Source of the DNA: Streptomyces piniterrae
GTDB lineage: Bacteria; Actinomycetota; Actinomycetes; Streptomycetales; Streptomycetaceae
Length of the DNA: 64,000 bases
NCBI RefSeq assembly: GCF_005048155.1
Contig: NZ_SUMB01000010.1
Coordinates: 310,001-374,000 of the forward strand
Direction: 5' to 3'
The notes beneath the pieces were generated by a model, which made no database searches, was not told where the DNA came from, and saw nothing but the letters and a program-made list of their open reading frames with translations. The position numbers and the translations under genes are program-made. Below are positions 42,609 through 50,469 of the stretch, piece after piece. Within the stretch, counting starts at the first letter, position 1, and each line of letters opens with the position of its first letter.

Positions 42609-43633
42609 TACGCCGCGCGACGCACTCCTTCGCCCTCCCTGCCCACGCGCCTCCCATGCGCCGCCGTGGCGAGCCGGCCCAGCGCCCAGAGTGTTGCGGC
42701 GGTGAGCGCGACCGCTCCTGCCAGTGCAGCTCCCGTTGGCGTGGCAGCTGCCTCGTCGGCCGTTGGATCTGTCCGGCCGGGCCCTGTCCGCTCAGGCTCT
42801 GCGGGGGCCGGCCCCGTACGGCCCGCGGCGTCGGGTACCGGGACGCCGATGACGGGGAGCAGGCGCGACGGGCCGCCGCGGATCATGGGTGGGGGCAGGA
42901 GCGAGAGCGGGTCGAGGTAGGACTTCCCGCGGCGCAGGCCCCAGTGGAGACATGGCCCCCGGCAATGGAACGGGCCGCGTTGTACTACGGCGACCGGTTC
43001 GCCCGCCGTGACACGTTCCCCCTTATGGGCGGTGGGCCGCACCGGTTCGTAGGTGGTGCGTAGCGGGGGCCGGCCGGAGTGGGGCAGTTCGATGGTGAGG
43101 ACTCCCCGGCCGGCTACCGTCCCGGCGAAGGCCACTCTGCCAGGGGCGGCCGCTCGTACCGTCGCGCCGACCGTGGTCGCAAGATCCACGCCGCGGTGGC
43201 CCGCCGCCCAGGGTGAGGGAGGCGGCTCCCAGCCGCGTAACACGGTGGGGCGAAATCCGGCTGGTCCGTCCACCGGCCAGGCCCGGTCCGTCGCCGGCGC
43301 CGATGCTGCAGATCGCTCAAGCCGTGCCGCACCGAGCCAGGTCACGCGTTTCACTGCGCCCACCGCCCCGCGTTCCGCCCCGCGTTCCGCCCCGCGCTCT
43401 GCTCCTCGCACCGCCCCGGTGTCCGCGCCCCGGCCCGACGCGAAGCCCGTCGGCGCAAAGCCCGTCGGCGCGGAGATCGTCGATGCGGAGACCGGGACCC
43501 CCGTCGCGGACGCGGTGCCCACCCCCAGCGTCGGCACGGAGAGCGCCGCAGCCAGCGCGGCCACCGCGACGGCTACGGAGGCACGCGCGTCGCGCGCCGG
43601 GAAGAAGCAGCTGGGGCCGTACCTGTCCGGCAC
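42608..43633 (-). CDS. Secreted/membrane M23-family protein with altered second metal motif
   Basis: The 341-aa product has a probable signal peptide (hydrophobic VAVAVAALAAALSVPTLGVGTASA, about 19-42), an Ala/Gly/Arg-rich spacer, an M23 (LytM-like) domain, and a C-terminal membrane segment (GAALAGAVALTAATLWALG). The domain has HRGVD, which matches the H-x3-D zinc motif. The second motif reads PCLHWGLRRG where active enzymes have H-x-H; the first His is Cys. Actinobacterial proteins with CLHWG are common in my memory, so this may be a conserved inactive or altered peptidase. GTG at 43633 was chosen for the signal peptide; the frame continues upstream to 44152 through repeats, so the start is uncertain. 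Confidence 0.72.
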   Translation of the reverse strand: MPDRYGPSCFFPARDARASVAVAVAALAAALSVPTLGVGTASATGVPVSASTISAPTGFAPTGFASGRGADTGAVRGAERGAERGAERGAVGAVKRVTWLGAARLERSAASAPATDRAWPVDGPAGFRPTVLRGWEPPPSPWAAGHRGVDLATTVGATVRAAAPGRVAFAGTVAGRGVLTIELPHSGRPPLRTTYEPVRPTAHKGERVTAGEPVAVVQRGPFHCRGPCLHWGLRRGKSYLDPLSLLPPPMIRGGPSRLLPVIGVPVPDAAGRTGPAPAEPERTGPGRTDPTADEAAATPTGAALAGAVALTAATLWALGRLATAAHGRRVGREGEGVRRAA

Positions 43634-43751
43634 CCCTCGTGGGGAGGGTGGCCGCAAGGGAGAGGGGAAGGGAGAGGGGAAGGTCAGCGGGGCGGGTTCA
43701 CCAGCGGCGCCGGGTGGGCCGCCCCAGCCAGGTGGGGCGGCCCACCAGCCG

Positions 43752-43817
43752 GGCAAACCCCACCGGCCAGACAGGGCCCACAAGCCAGGCGAGCCCCATA
43801 AGCCGGGCAAGCCCCAT
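43752..43817. repeat. Degenerate 18-bp tandem repeats
   Basis: Units such as AAGCCAGGCGAGCCCCAT (43782-43799) and AAGCCGGGCAAGCCCCAT (43800-43817) follow two more divergent copies from about 43746. The 18-bp period keeps frame on both strands (plus-strand reading resembles KPGKPH repeats). This does not prove coding. Confidence 0.6.
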
Positions 43818-43880
43818 GAGCCTCGTGGGTCGCCCGACCCGAGTGCCGCCCTCAACCCGTGCCACCCGCCGGCCCCCCGC

Positions 43881-43922
43881 GGTCGCGGTCGCGGTCGCAG
43901 TCGCGGTCGCGGTCGCGGTCGC
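43881..43922. repeat. Hexanucleotide repeat, seven units
   Basis: GGTCGC is repeated seven times (unit 4 is AGTCGC), and CCGCGG flanks both ends. Confidence 0.9.
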
Positions 43923-44352
43923 CGCGGCGTGACCCCGTCGCGGGAGAGGGGAGAGGGAGAGGTCGGAGCCGGGCCGGAGTTTCCTGGCCTGTGTCGCGTG
44001 ATTCGTCGCATGTCCCGACGGTGGCGTAATCCGCCGCAGCGTGGGGATCTTGGTCCGAAGCTGTGGATTACCGGGCGGTTGTGGACAACGGTGTCACTCG
44101 CGTGGGGCTCGAAAAGGAGCGTGTCGCCCGGTGCGTCGGCCGTCCCGTACACTTCTTGTGGCGATCCGGGTCACCGGGTCGACTTCGCACGCCCCGCCAT
44201 CAGTGCACCAGTCCCTTTCGGGCAGCACGATGGCCGCGCTCCTCGGTCCTCGGAAGGCTCCGCAAGGTTCCTTCCTCGGCAGGCGCGTCGGGGCGTCAGG
44301 CACCGCGGCCGACCGGCCGTAGTGGAACCGAGAAACAACAAGGAGTACGGCC

Positions 44353-45231
44353 ATGGCCGTCGTCACGATGCGGGAGCTGCTGGAGAGCGGCGTCCACTTC
44401 GGGCACCAGACCCGCCGCTGGAACCCGAAGATGAAGCGCTTCATCTTCACCGAGCGCAACGGCATCTACATCATCGACCTGCTCCAGTCGCTGTCGTACA
44501 TCGACCGCGCCTACGAGTTCGTCAAGGAGACCGTCGCCCACGGCGGTTCGGTCATGTTCGTCGGCACGAAGAAGCAGGCCCAGGAGGCCATTGCCGAGCA
44601 GGCGACCCGCGTGGGCATGCCCTACGTGAACCAGCGCTGGCTCGGCGGCATGCTGACCAACTTCTCGACCGTCTACAAGCGCCTGCAGCGCCTGAAGGAG
44701 CTCGAGCAGATCGACTTCGAGGATGTGGCCGCGTCCGGCCTCACCAAGAAGGAGCTCCTCGTCCTCTCCCGCGAGAAGGCCAAGCTGGAGAAGACCCTCG
44801 GCGGTATCCGCGAGATGCAGAAGGTGCCCAGCGCCGTCTGGATCGTGGACACCAAGAAGGAGCACATCGCCGTCGGTGAGGCGCGCAAGCTCAACATCCC
44901 GGTCGTCGCGATCCTCGACACCAACTGCGACCCGGACGAGGTCGACTACAAGATCCCGGGCAACGACGACGCGATCCGCTCCGTCACCCTGCTCACCCGC
45001 GTGATCGCCGACGCCGTCGCCGAGGGCCTCATCGCCCGTTCCGGCGCCGCCACCGGCGACCAGAAGCCGGGCGAGAAGGCCGGCGAGCCGCTCGCCGAGT
45101 GGGAGCGCGACCTGCTCGAGGGCGAGAAGAAGACTGACGACGAGGCGCCCAAGGCGGAGGCCCCCAAGGCCGAGGCTCCGGCGGCCGAGGCCGAGGCTGA
45201 GAAGCCGGCCGCGGACGCCGAGCAGGCCTGA
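44353..45231 (+). CDS. rpsB: 30S ribosomal protein S2
   Basis: S2 completes the small-subunit body. The 292-aa product has MRELLESGVHFGHQTRRWNPKMKRFIF (6-32) and the later FVGTKKQAQEAI and NQRWLGGMLTNFSTV signatures, and CDPDEVDYKIPGNDDAIRS, all typical of S2. A 45-residue Ala/Glu/Lys/Pro-rich tail is lineage-specific. ATG at 44353 has an AAGGAG site. It begins the rpsB-tsf-pyrH-frr-cdsA block. Confidence 0.97.
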   Translation: MAVVTMRELLESGVHFGHQTRRWNPKMKRFIFTERNGIYIIDLLQSLSYIDRAYEFVKETVAHGGSVMFVGTKKQAQEAIAEQATRVGMPYVNQRWLGGMLTNFSTVYKRLQRLKELEQIDFEDVAASGLTKKELLVLSREKAKLEKTLGGIREMQKVPSAVWIVDTKKEHIAVGEARKLNIPVVAILDTNCDPDEVDYKIPGNDDAIRSVTLLTRVIADAVAEGLIARSGAATGDQKPGEKAGEPLAEWERDLLEGEKKTDDEAPKAEAPKAEAPAAEAEAEKPAADAEQA

Positions 45232-45248
45232 CCTCAGGACCGGTTGAC

Positions 45249-45288
45249 GACGGCGGGGGCAGGCGCCACGAGCGCCGCCCCCGCCGTC
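45249..45288 (+). terminator. Attenuator-like hairpin between rpsB and tsf
   Basis: GACGGCGGGGGC pairs with GCCCCCGCCGTC, and after a bulged A, GGCGC pairs with GCGCC around a CACGA loop. It lies 17 bp after the rpsB stop. It probably reduces transcription into tsf, giving more S2 than EF-Ts. Confidence 0.85.
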
Positions 45289-45337
45289 CACCCGTAGATC
45301 TTTCGACTTCGAGATTTCGAGAAGAGATTCACAGACC

Positions 45338-46174
45338 ATGGCGAACTACACCGCCGCTGACGTCAAGAAGCTCCGCGAGCTCACCGGCGCCGGCATGATG
45401 GACTGCAAGAAGGCCCTGGACGAGGCCGAGGGCAACGTCGACAAGGCCGTCGAGGCGCTGCGCATCAAGGGGCAGAAGGGCGTCGCCAAGCGCGAGGGCC
45501 GCTCCGCCGAGAACGGCGCCGTGGTCTCCCTGATCGCCGACGACAACACCTCCGGTGTCATCGTCGAGCTGAAGTGCGAGACGGACTTCGTCGCCAAGGG
45601 CGAGAAGTTCCAGTCCGTCGCCAACGCGCTCGCCGCGCACGTCGCCGCGACCAACCCCGCCGACATCGAGGCCCTGCTCGCCTCCGAGATCGAGGCCGGC
45701 AAGACCGTCCAGGCGTACGTGGACGAGGCCAACGCCAACCTGGGCGAGAAGATCGTCCTGGACCGCTTCGCGCAGTTCTCCGACGGCTACGTGTCGGCGT
45801 ACATGCACCGCACCATGCCCGACCTGCCGCCGCAGATCGGTGTCCTCGTCGAGCTCGACAAGGAGAACGCCGAGGTCGCCAAGGGTGTCGCGCAGCACAT
45901 CGCCGCCTTCGCCCCGAAGTACCTCGCCAAGGACGACGTCCCGGCCGAGGTCGTCGAGGCCGAGCGCCGCGTCGCCGAGGAGACCACCCGCGCCGAGGGC
46001 AAGCCCGAGGCCGCGCTGCCGAAGATCGTCGAGGGTCGCCTCAACGGCTTCTTCAAGGACGCGACGCTGCTCGGCCAGCCGTACGCGCTCGACAACAAGA
46101 AGTCCGTCGAGAAGGTCCTCCAGGAGGCCGGTGTCACCCTGAAGCGCTTCTCGCGCATCAAGGTCGGCATCTGA
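45338..46174 (+). CDS. tsf: Elongation factor Ts
   Basis: EF-Ts exchanges GDP on EF-Tu. The 278-aa product shows the N-terminal domain motif LRELTGAGMMDCKKALDEAEGNVDKAVEALRIKG (13-46), and the core with KCETDFVAKGEKF (about 79-91) and EIGVLVELD-type segments. ATG at 45338 is used; GAAGAG lies about 12 bp upstream. Usual length and order after rpsB. Confidence 0.97.
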   Translation: MANYTAADVKKLRELTGAGMMDCKKALDEAEGNVDKAVEALRIKGQKGVAKREGRSAENGAVVSLIADDNTSGVIVELKCETDFVAKGEKFQSVANALAAHVAATNPADIEALLASEIEAGKTVQAYVDEANANLGEKIVLDRFAQFSDGYVSAYMHRTMPDLPPQIGVLVELDKENAEVAKGVAQHIAAFAPKYLAKDDVPAEVVEAERRVAEETTRAEGKPEAALPKIVEGRLNGFFKDATLLGQPYALDNKKSVEKVLQEAGVTLKRFSRIKVGI

Positions 46175-46336
46175 GCCTGCCGCGAAGGCAGCGAATGACC
46201 TGCGACCCCGCTAGGGTCGTACGCAGTCGGCCGCTCACCGGCCGGCCGCAGATGTGACGAGGAGGCCATTGCCGCACAGGGATCTGGACCAGACCCACGG
46301 CAGTGGCCTTCTTCGTATGTGCACGAGGAGAGCTCA

Positions 46337-47107
46337 ATGAATCACGGTGCCGACGGCGCGGACACAGACAAAGCCGCCAAGGGCGACAGGCGACGCTTCC
46401 TGCTGAAGCTGTCGGGCGAGGCGTTCGCCGGTGGCGGCGGGCTGGGTGTCGATCCCGATGTCGTGCATGCCATGGCCCGCGAGATCGCCGCCGTGGTGCG
46501 CGACGGTTACGAGATCGCCATCGTGATCGGCGGCGGCAACTTCTTCCGCGGAGCCGAGCTCCAGCAGCGCGGCATGGACCGGGCCCGCTCCGACTACATG
46601 GGCATGCTCGGCACGGTCATGAACTGCCTGGCCCTCCAGGACTTCCTGGAGAAGGAGGGCATCGACTCCCGCGTCCAGACCGCCATCACCATGGGCCAGG
46701 TCGCGGAGCCGTACATTCCGCTGCGCGCGGTGCGCCACCTGGAGAAGGGCCGGGTCGTCATCTTCGGCGCCGGTATGGGCATGCCGTACTTCTCCACCGA
46801 CACCACCGCCGCCCAGCGCGCTCTGGAGATCGACGCCGAGGCGATGCTGATGGGCAAGAACGGCGTGGACGGGGTCTACGACTCCGACCCCAAGAAGAAC
46901 CCGGACGCGGTCAAGTTCGACGCCCTGGAATACGGCGAGGTCATCACCCGTAACCTCAAGGTCGCCGATGCCACCGCCATCACCCTGTGCCGCGACAACA
47001 AGCTCCCGATCCTCGTCTTCGAGCTGCTCGCGGAGGGCAACATCGCGCGCGCGGTGAAGGGTGAGAAGATCGGCACGCTCGTCAGCGATCAGGGCACCCG
47101 GGCCTGA
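46337..47107 (+). CDS. pyrH: Uridylate kinase
   Basis: PyrH phosphorylates UMP to UDP and is a hexameric amino-acid-kinase-fold enzyme. The 256-aa product has RFLLKLSGEAFAGG (about 20-33), IVIGGGNFFRG (about 63-73), and VIFGAGMGMPYFSTDTTAAQRALEI (about 145-169), the nucleotide- and GTP-effector regions. ATG at 46337 has a GAGGAG site; the frame-upstream Met at 46319 would add six residues without a better site. It is 162 bp after tsf. Confidence 0.96.
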   Translation: MNHGADGADTDKAAKGDRRRFLLKLSGEAFAGGGGLGVDPDVVHAMAREIAAVVRDGYEIAIVIGGGNFFRGAELQQRGMDRARSDYMGMLGTVMNCLALQDFLEKEGIDSRVQTAITMGQVAEPYIPLRAVRHLEKGRVVIFGAGMGMPYFSTDTTAAQRALEIDAEAMLMGKNGVDGVYDSDPKKNPDAVKFDALEYGEVITRNLKVADATAITLCRDNKLPILVFELLAEGNIARAVKGEKIGTLVSDQGTRA

Positions 47108-47282
47108 CGGCCCCAACTGCCGCGATTCCGTACGGGCAACGGCCTGTACGGGCGGCAACTCCCGGCCGGGGGAAGACCTCGGTACGGGGATGGACAACCG
47201 CCTGCCGGTCGGACACCGTGCAGGAGAAGACGCGCGGCAGGGGCGAGGCTCTGCTTCTTACCGAAAAGACCAGGAGCAAGTG

Positions 47283-47840
47283 GTGATCGAAGAGATCCTC
47301 CTCGAAGCCGAGGAGAAGATGGAGAAGGCCGTCGTGGTCGCCAAGGAGGACTTCGCCGCGATCCGCACCGGGCGTGCGCACCCGGCGATGTTCAACAAGA
47401 TCGTGGCGGACTACTACGGTGCCATGACGCCGATCAACCAGCTGGCGTCGTTCTCGGTTCCCGAGCCGCGGATGGCCGTGGTGACCCCGTTCGACAAGAG
47501 CGCGCTGCGCAACATCGAGCAGGCGATCCGCGACTCCGACCTCGGCGTCAACCCGAGCAACGACGGCAGCATCATCCGGGTGACGTTCCCGGAGCTGACC
47601 GAGGAGCGCCGCAAGGAGTTCATCAAGGTCGCCAAGAACAAGGGCGAGGACGCGAAGATCTCGATCCGCAGCGTCCGCCGCAAGGCCAAGGAATCCCTCG
47701 ACAAGCTCGTCAAGGACAAGGAGTCCGGCGAGGACGAGGTGCGCCGTGCGGAGAAGGAGCTCGACGACACCACCGCGAAGTACGTAGCGCAGGTGGACGA
47801 GCTGCTCAAGCACAAGGAATCCGAGCTCCTCGAGGTCTGA
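47283..47840 (+). CDS. frr: Ribosome recycling factor
   Basis: RRF with EF-G splits post-termination ribosomes. The 185-aa product begins VIEEILLEAEEKMEKAVVVAKEDFAAIRTGRAHPAMFNKI and contains VSNDGSIIRVTFPELTEERRKE-like elements; length is exactly typical. I chose GTG at 47283 because it gives the family start and has GGAG 9 bp upstream; the longer frame to 47061 is non-conserved. The stop overlaps the cdsA start by one base. Confidence 0.97.
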   Translation: MIEEILLEAEEKMEKAVVVAKEDFAAIRTGRAHPAMFNKIVADYYGAMTPINQLASFSVPEPRMAVVTPFDKSALRNIEQAIRDSDLGVNPSNDGSIIRVTFPELTEERRKEFIKVAKNKGEDAKISIRSVRRKAKESLDKLVKDKESGEDEVRRAEKELDDTTAKYVAQVDELLKHKESELLEV

Positions 47841-49003
47841 TGAACGAGTCATCCTGGGGAGCCCCGCCCGGCGCCGGTCAATGGGGACCACCCGATCAGG
47901 GAGCGGCCCCCTCGCTCCGGGCGGCGCCCCCCGCCTCGGCGGTCCCCCTGCACAGCGGGGGCGACGCCGCGCAGACTCGGCCCATGCCCCTCGTGCCCGG
48001 CGCAGGCGGACACCAGGACGACACCCGGGACTACCGGGAAATTCGGGAACACCGGGACGACCGGGGGGCTGCTCGACCGAGCGGCCCCCCGTTCCGCGAC
48101 GAAAAGCCGCAGGAGCCCATGCCCACTGCTTTCCCCGGTTCTCCCGGGCACGACAGCCCGCAGGACTCGGACAAGCCGAAGAAGAAGAGCGCGGGACGAA
48201 ATCTGCGCGCCGCGATAGGGGTCGGCGTGGGCCTCGGCGCGGTCATCCTCGCCTCGCTCTTCGTCTACAAGCCCGTCTTCGTCGGCGTGATCGCGATCGC
48301 CGTCGTCGTCGGCCTGTGGGAGCTGACCTCGCGGCTGGCGGAACGCAAGGACATCCGGGTGCCGCTGGTGCCGCTCGCGGTCGGCGGCACCGCCATGGTC
48401 GTCGCCGGGTATGTGCGCGGCGCCGAGGGCGCCTGGGTGGCGATGGCGCTGACCGCGCTCGCCGTCCTCGTCTGGCGGATGACGGAGGCGCCCGAGAACT
48501 ATCTGCGGGATGTCACCGCCGGTGTCTTCGCGGCGTTCTATGTGCCGTTCCTGGCGACGTTCGTGGCCCTGATGCTCGCGGCCGAGGACGACGGGCCGCA
48601 GCGGGTGCTGACGTTCCTGCTGCTGACGGTCGTCAGCGACACCGGCGCCTACGCGGTCGGCTGGCGGTTCGGCCGGCACAAGCTCGCGCCGCGCATCAGC
48701 CCCGGCAAGACCCGCGAGGGCCTCGCCGGTGCGTTGCTGTTCGCGATGGCGGCCGGCGCCCTGTGCATGCAGTTCCTGATCACGAACGGCGCCTGGTGGC
48801 AGGGGCTGCTGCTCGGCTTCGCCGTCGCGGCCAGCGCCACCCTCGGCGACCTCGGCGAGTCCATGATCAAACGGGATCTCGGTATCAAGGACATGGGCAC
48901 TTTGCTGCCCGGCCACGGCGGCATCATGGACCGGCTCGACTCGCTGCTGCCGACCGCGCCGGTGGTCTGGCTGCTGTATGTGATCTTCGTGGGGTCTGGC
49001 TGA
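47840..49003 (+). CDS. cdsA: Phosphatidate cytidylyltransferase
   Basis: CdsA makes CDP-diacylglycerol for phospholipid synthesis. The 387-aa product has a long polar N-terminus (about 1-120, Gly/Pro/Asp-rich), then about eight membrane segments. The family signature near the C-terminus is present: SATLGDLGESMIKRDLGIKDMGTLLPGHGGIMDRLDSLL (about 331-369). ATG overlaps the frr stop (TGATG). The N-terminal extension is typical of actinobacteria. Confidence 0.95.
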   Translation: MNESSWGAPPGAGQWGPPDQGAAPSLRAAPPASAVPLHSGGDAAQTRPMPLVPGAGGHQDDTRDYREIREHRDDRGAARPSGPPFRDEKPQEPMPTAFPGSPGHDSPQDSDKPKKKSAGRNLRAAIGVGVGLGAVILASLFVYKPVFVGVIAIAVVVGLWELTSRLAERKDIRVPLVPLAVGGTAMVVAGYVRGAEGAWVAMALTALAVLVWRMTEAPENYLRDVTAGVFAAFYVPFLATFVALMLAAEDDGPQRVLTFLLLTVVSDTGAYAVGWRFGRHKLAPRISPGKTREGLAGALLFAMAAGALCMQFLITNGAWWQGLLLGFAVAASATLGDLGESMIKRDLGIKDMGTLLPGHGGIMDRLDSLLPTAPVVWLLYVIFVGSG

Positions 49004-49105
49004 CCAGCGGATTCGTACGACGTAGGGGCCTGCCGCGGGATGTGGCGGGCCCCTCGTCGTCCATCGGCGATCGCCACTTCCGACGTCTGCGACACTGGAC
49101 GGACC

Positions 49106-50212
49106 ATGCCTGCACCCGGAGAACTCACTTTCGTCGCGCCGCGCGGAGCCAAGCAGCCCCCGCGGCACCTTGCCGATCTCACCCCTGTCGAGCGCCGCGA
49201 AGCGGTGGCCGCGATCGGCGAGAAGCCGTTCCGCGCCAAGCAGCTGTCGCAGCACTACTTCGCCCGTTACGCGCACGATCCGGCGCAGTGGACCGACATC
49301 CCGGCGGCGGCGCGCGAAAAGCTGGCGGCGGAGCTGCTGCCGGACCTGATGAACGTGGTGCGGCACATCTCGTGCGACAACGACACCACCCGCAAGACCC
49401 TGTGGAAGCTGCACGACGGCACGCTCGTCGAGTCCGTCCTGATGCGCTACCCGGACCGGGTCACCATGTGCATCTCCTCGCAGGCCGGCTGCGGCATGAA
49501 CTGCCCGTTCTGTGCCACCGGCCAGGCGGGGCTGGACCGCAACCTCTCGACCGCCGAGATCGTGCACCAGATCGTCGACGGGATGCGCGCGCTGCGCGAC
49601 GGCGAGGTCCCGGGCGGCCCGGCGAGGCTTTCCAACATCGTCTTCATGGGGATGGGCGAGCCGCTCGCCAACTACAAGCGGGTGGTCGGCGCCATCCGGC
49701 GGCTGACCGACCCCGAACCGGACGGACTGGGGATTTCCCAGCGGGGCATCACCGTCTCCACGGTCGGCCTGGTCCCGGCGATGCTGCGGTTCGCCGACGA
49801 GGGCTTCAAATGCCGGCTGGCCGTGTCGCTGCACGCGCCCGACGACGAGCTGCGCGACACCCTCGTCCCCGTCAACACCCGCTGGAAGGTGCGCGAGGTC
49901 CTGGACGCGGCGTGGGAGTACGCCGAGAAGTCCGGCCGCCGCATCTCCATCGAGTACGCGCTGATCCGCGACATCAACGACCAGGCATGGCGGGGCGACC
50001 TGCTGGGACGGCTGCTGAAGGGCAAGCGCGTCCATGTGAACCTGATCCCGCTGAACCCGACGCCCGGCTCGAAGTGGACCGCCTCGCGGCCCGAGGACGA
50101 GCGGGCGTTCGTACGGGCCATCGAGGCACACGGCGTGCCGGTGACCGTCCGGGACACCCGCGGCCAGGAGATCGACGGCGCCTGCGGCCAGCTCGCGGCC
50201 TCGGAGCGCTGA
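49106..50212 (+). CDS. rlmN: 23S rRNA/tRNA m2A methyltransferase RlmN
   Basis: RlmN is a radical-SAM enzyme making m2A2503 in 23S rRNA and m2A37 in tRNA. The 368-aa product has the 4Fe-4S motif C129-x3-C133-x2-C136 (GCGMNCPFC), and the methyl-transfer pair Cys122 and Cys360 (DGACGQL). NIVFMGMGEPLANY and LAVSLHAPDDELR support the family. ATG at 49106 gives the family start; the ribosome binding site is modest (GGACGG). It follows cdsA by about 100 bp. Confidence 0.96.
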   Translation: MPAPGELTFVAPRGAKQPPRHLADLTPVERREAVAAIGEKPFRAKQLSQHYFARYAHDPAQWTDIPAAAREKLAAELLPDLMNVVRHISCDNDTTRKTLWKLHDGTLVESVLMRYPDRVTMCISSQAGCGMNCPFCATGQAGLDRNLSTAEIVHQIVDGMRALRDGEVPGGPARLSNIVFMGMGEPLANYKRVVGAIRRLTDPEPDGLGISQRGITVSTVGLVPAMLRFADEGFKCRLAVSLHAPDDELRDTLVPVNTRWKVREVLDAAWEYAEKSGRRISIEYALIRDINDQAWRGDLLGRLLKGKRVHVNLIPLNPTPGSKWTASRPEDERAFVRAIEAHGVPVTVRDTRGQEIDGACGQLAASER

Positions 50213-50250
50213 CAGCCCGCTGGTACTGTGTGATCGAACAAATGCACATT

Positions 50251-50354
50251 CCGACAGGGGAGCGCCACAGCGCTGAGAGTGCGGAGACGTCGTAGCAACG
50301 CGGCGCCCGCAGACCCTTGAACCTCGCCCGGGTCATTCCGGGTAGGAAGTTCGG
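50251..50354 (+). ncRNA. TPP riboswitch (THI element)
   Basis: The aptamer is recognised from its conserved elements: CAGGGGAGCGC at the 5' side, GCTGAGAGTGCGG (pyrimidine-sensing helix, about 50271-50283), CAGACCCTTGAACCT (about 50310-50324), and CCGGGTAGGAAGT at the 3' side. CCGA (50251-50254) and TCGG (50351-50354) form the closing stem. TPP binding normally represses the downstream gene. It precedes a thiamine ABC transporter, a classical target. Confidence 0.95.
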
Positions 50355-50442
50355 TCACCACTCATGCTGTTGCGCCCTGCCCGGGGCCGTTCGCCGTGCG
50401 TCCTACGACGCCGGAGCGGCGGTCACCGGGCGGGGCCGCGTC

Positions 50443-50464
50443 TTCTCCTGGCCAGCCAGGAGGA
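50443..50464 (+). promoter_or_regulatory. Hairpin that can sequester the thiB ribosome binding site
   Basis: CTCCTGG (50445-50451) pairs with CCAGGAG (50456-50462) around a CCAG loop, with an extra T-A pair and G-T wobble outside. The right arm contains most of the AGGAGG ribosome binding site, 6 bp before the GTG start. This is a plausible translational expression platform for the TPP riboswitch. Confidence 0.7.
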
Positions 50465-50469
50465 AATCA

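Larger units (their letters stand above)
43634..44352. other. Repeat-rich divergent region upstream of rpsB
   Basis: The 719 bp hold low-complexity repeats next to the M23 gene and the rpsB promoter region further right. TACACT at 44147-44152 may be a -10, without a clear -35. AAGGAG before ATG 44353 is the rpsB ribosome binding site. Confidence 0.5.

Noticed and set aside
43634..44152. Extension of the M23 protein to 514 aa
   Set aside because: The added N-terminal region runs through micro-repeats and would place the signal peptide internally; GTG at 43633 gives an exportable protein.
47061..47282. N-terminal extension of frr by 74 residues
   Set aside because: RRF is about 185 aa and begins at the chosen GTG with a good ribosome site; the upstream frame lacks family similarity.
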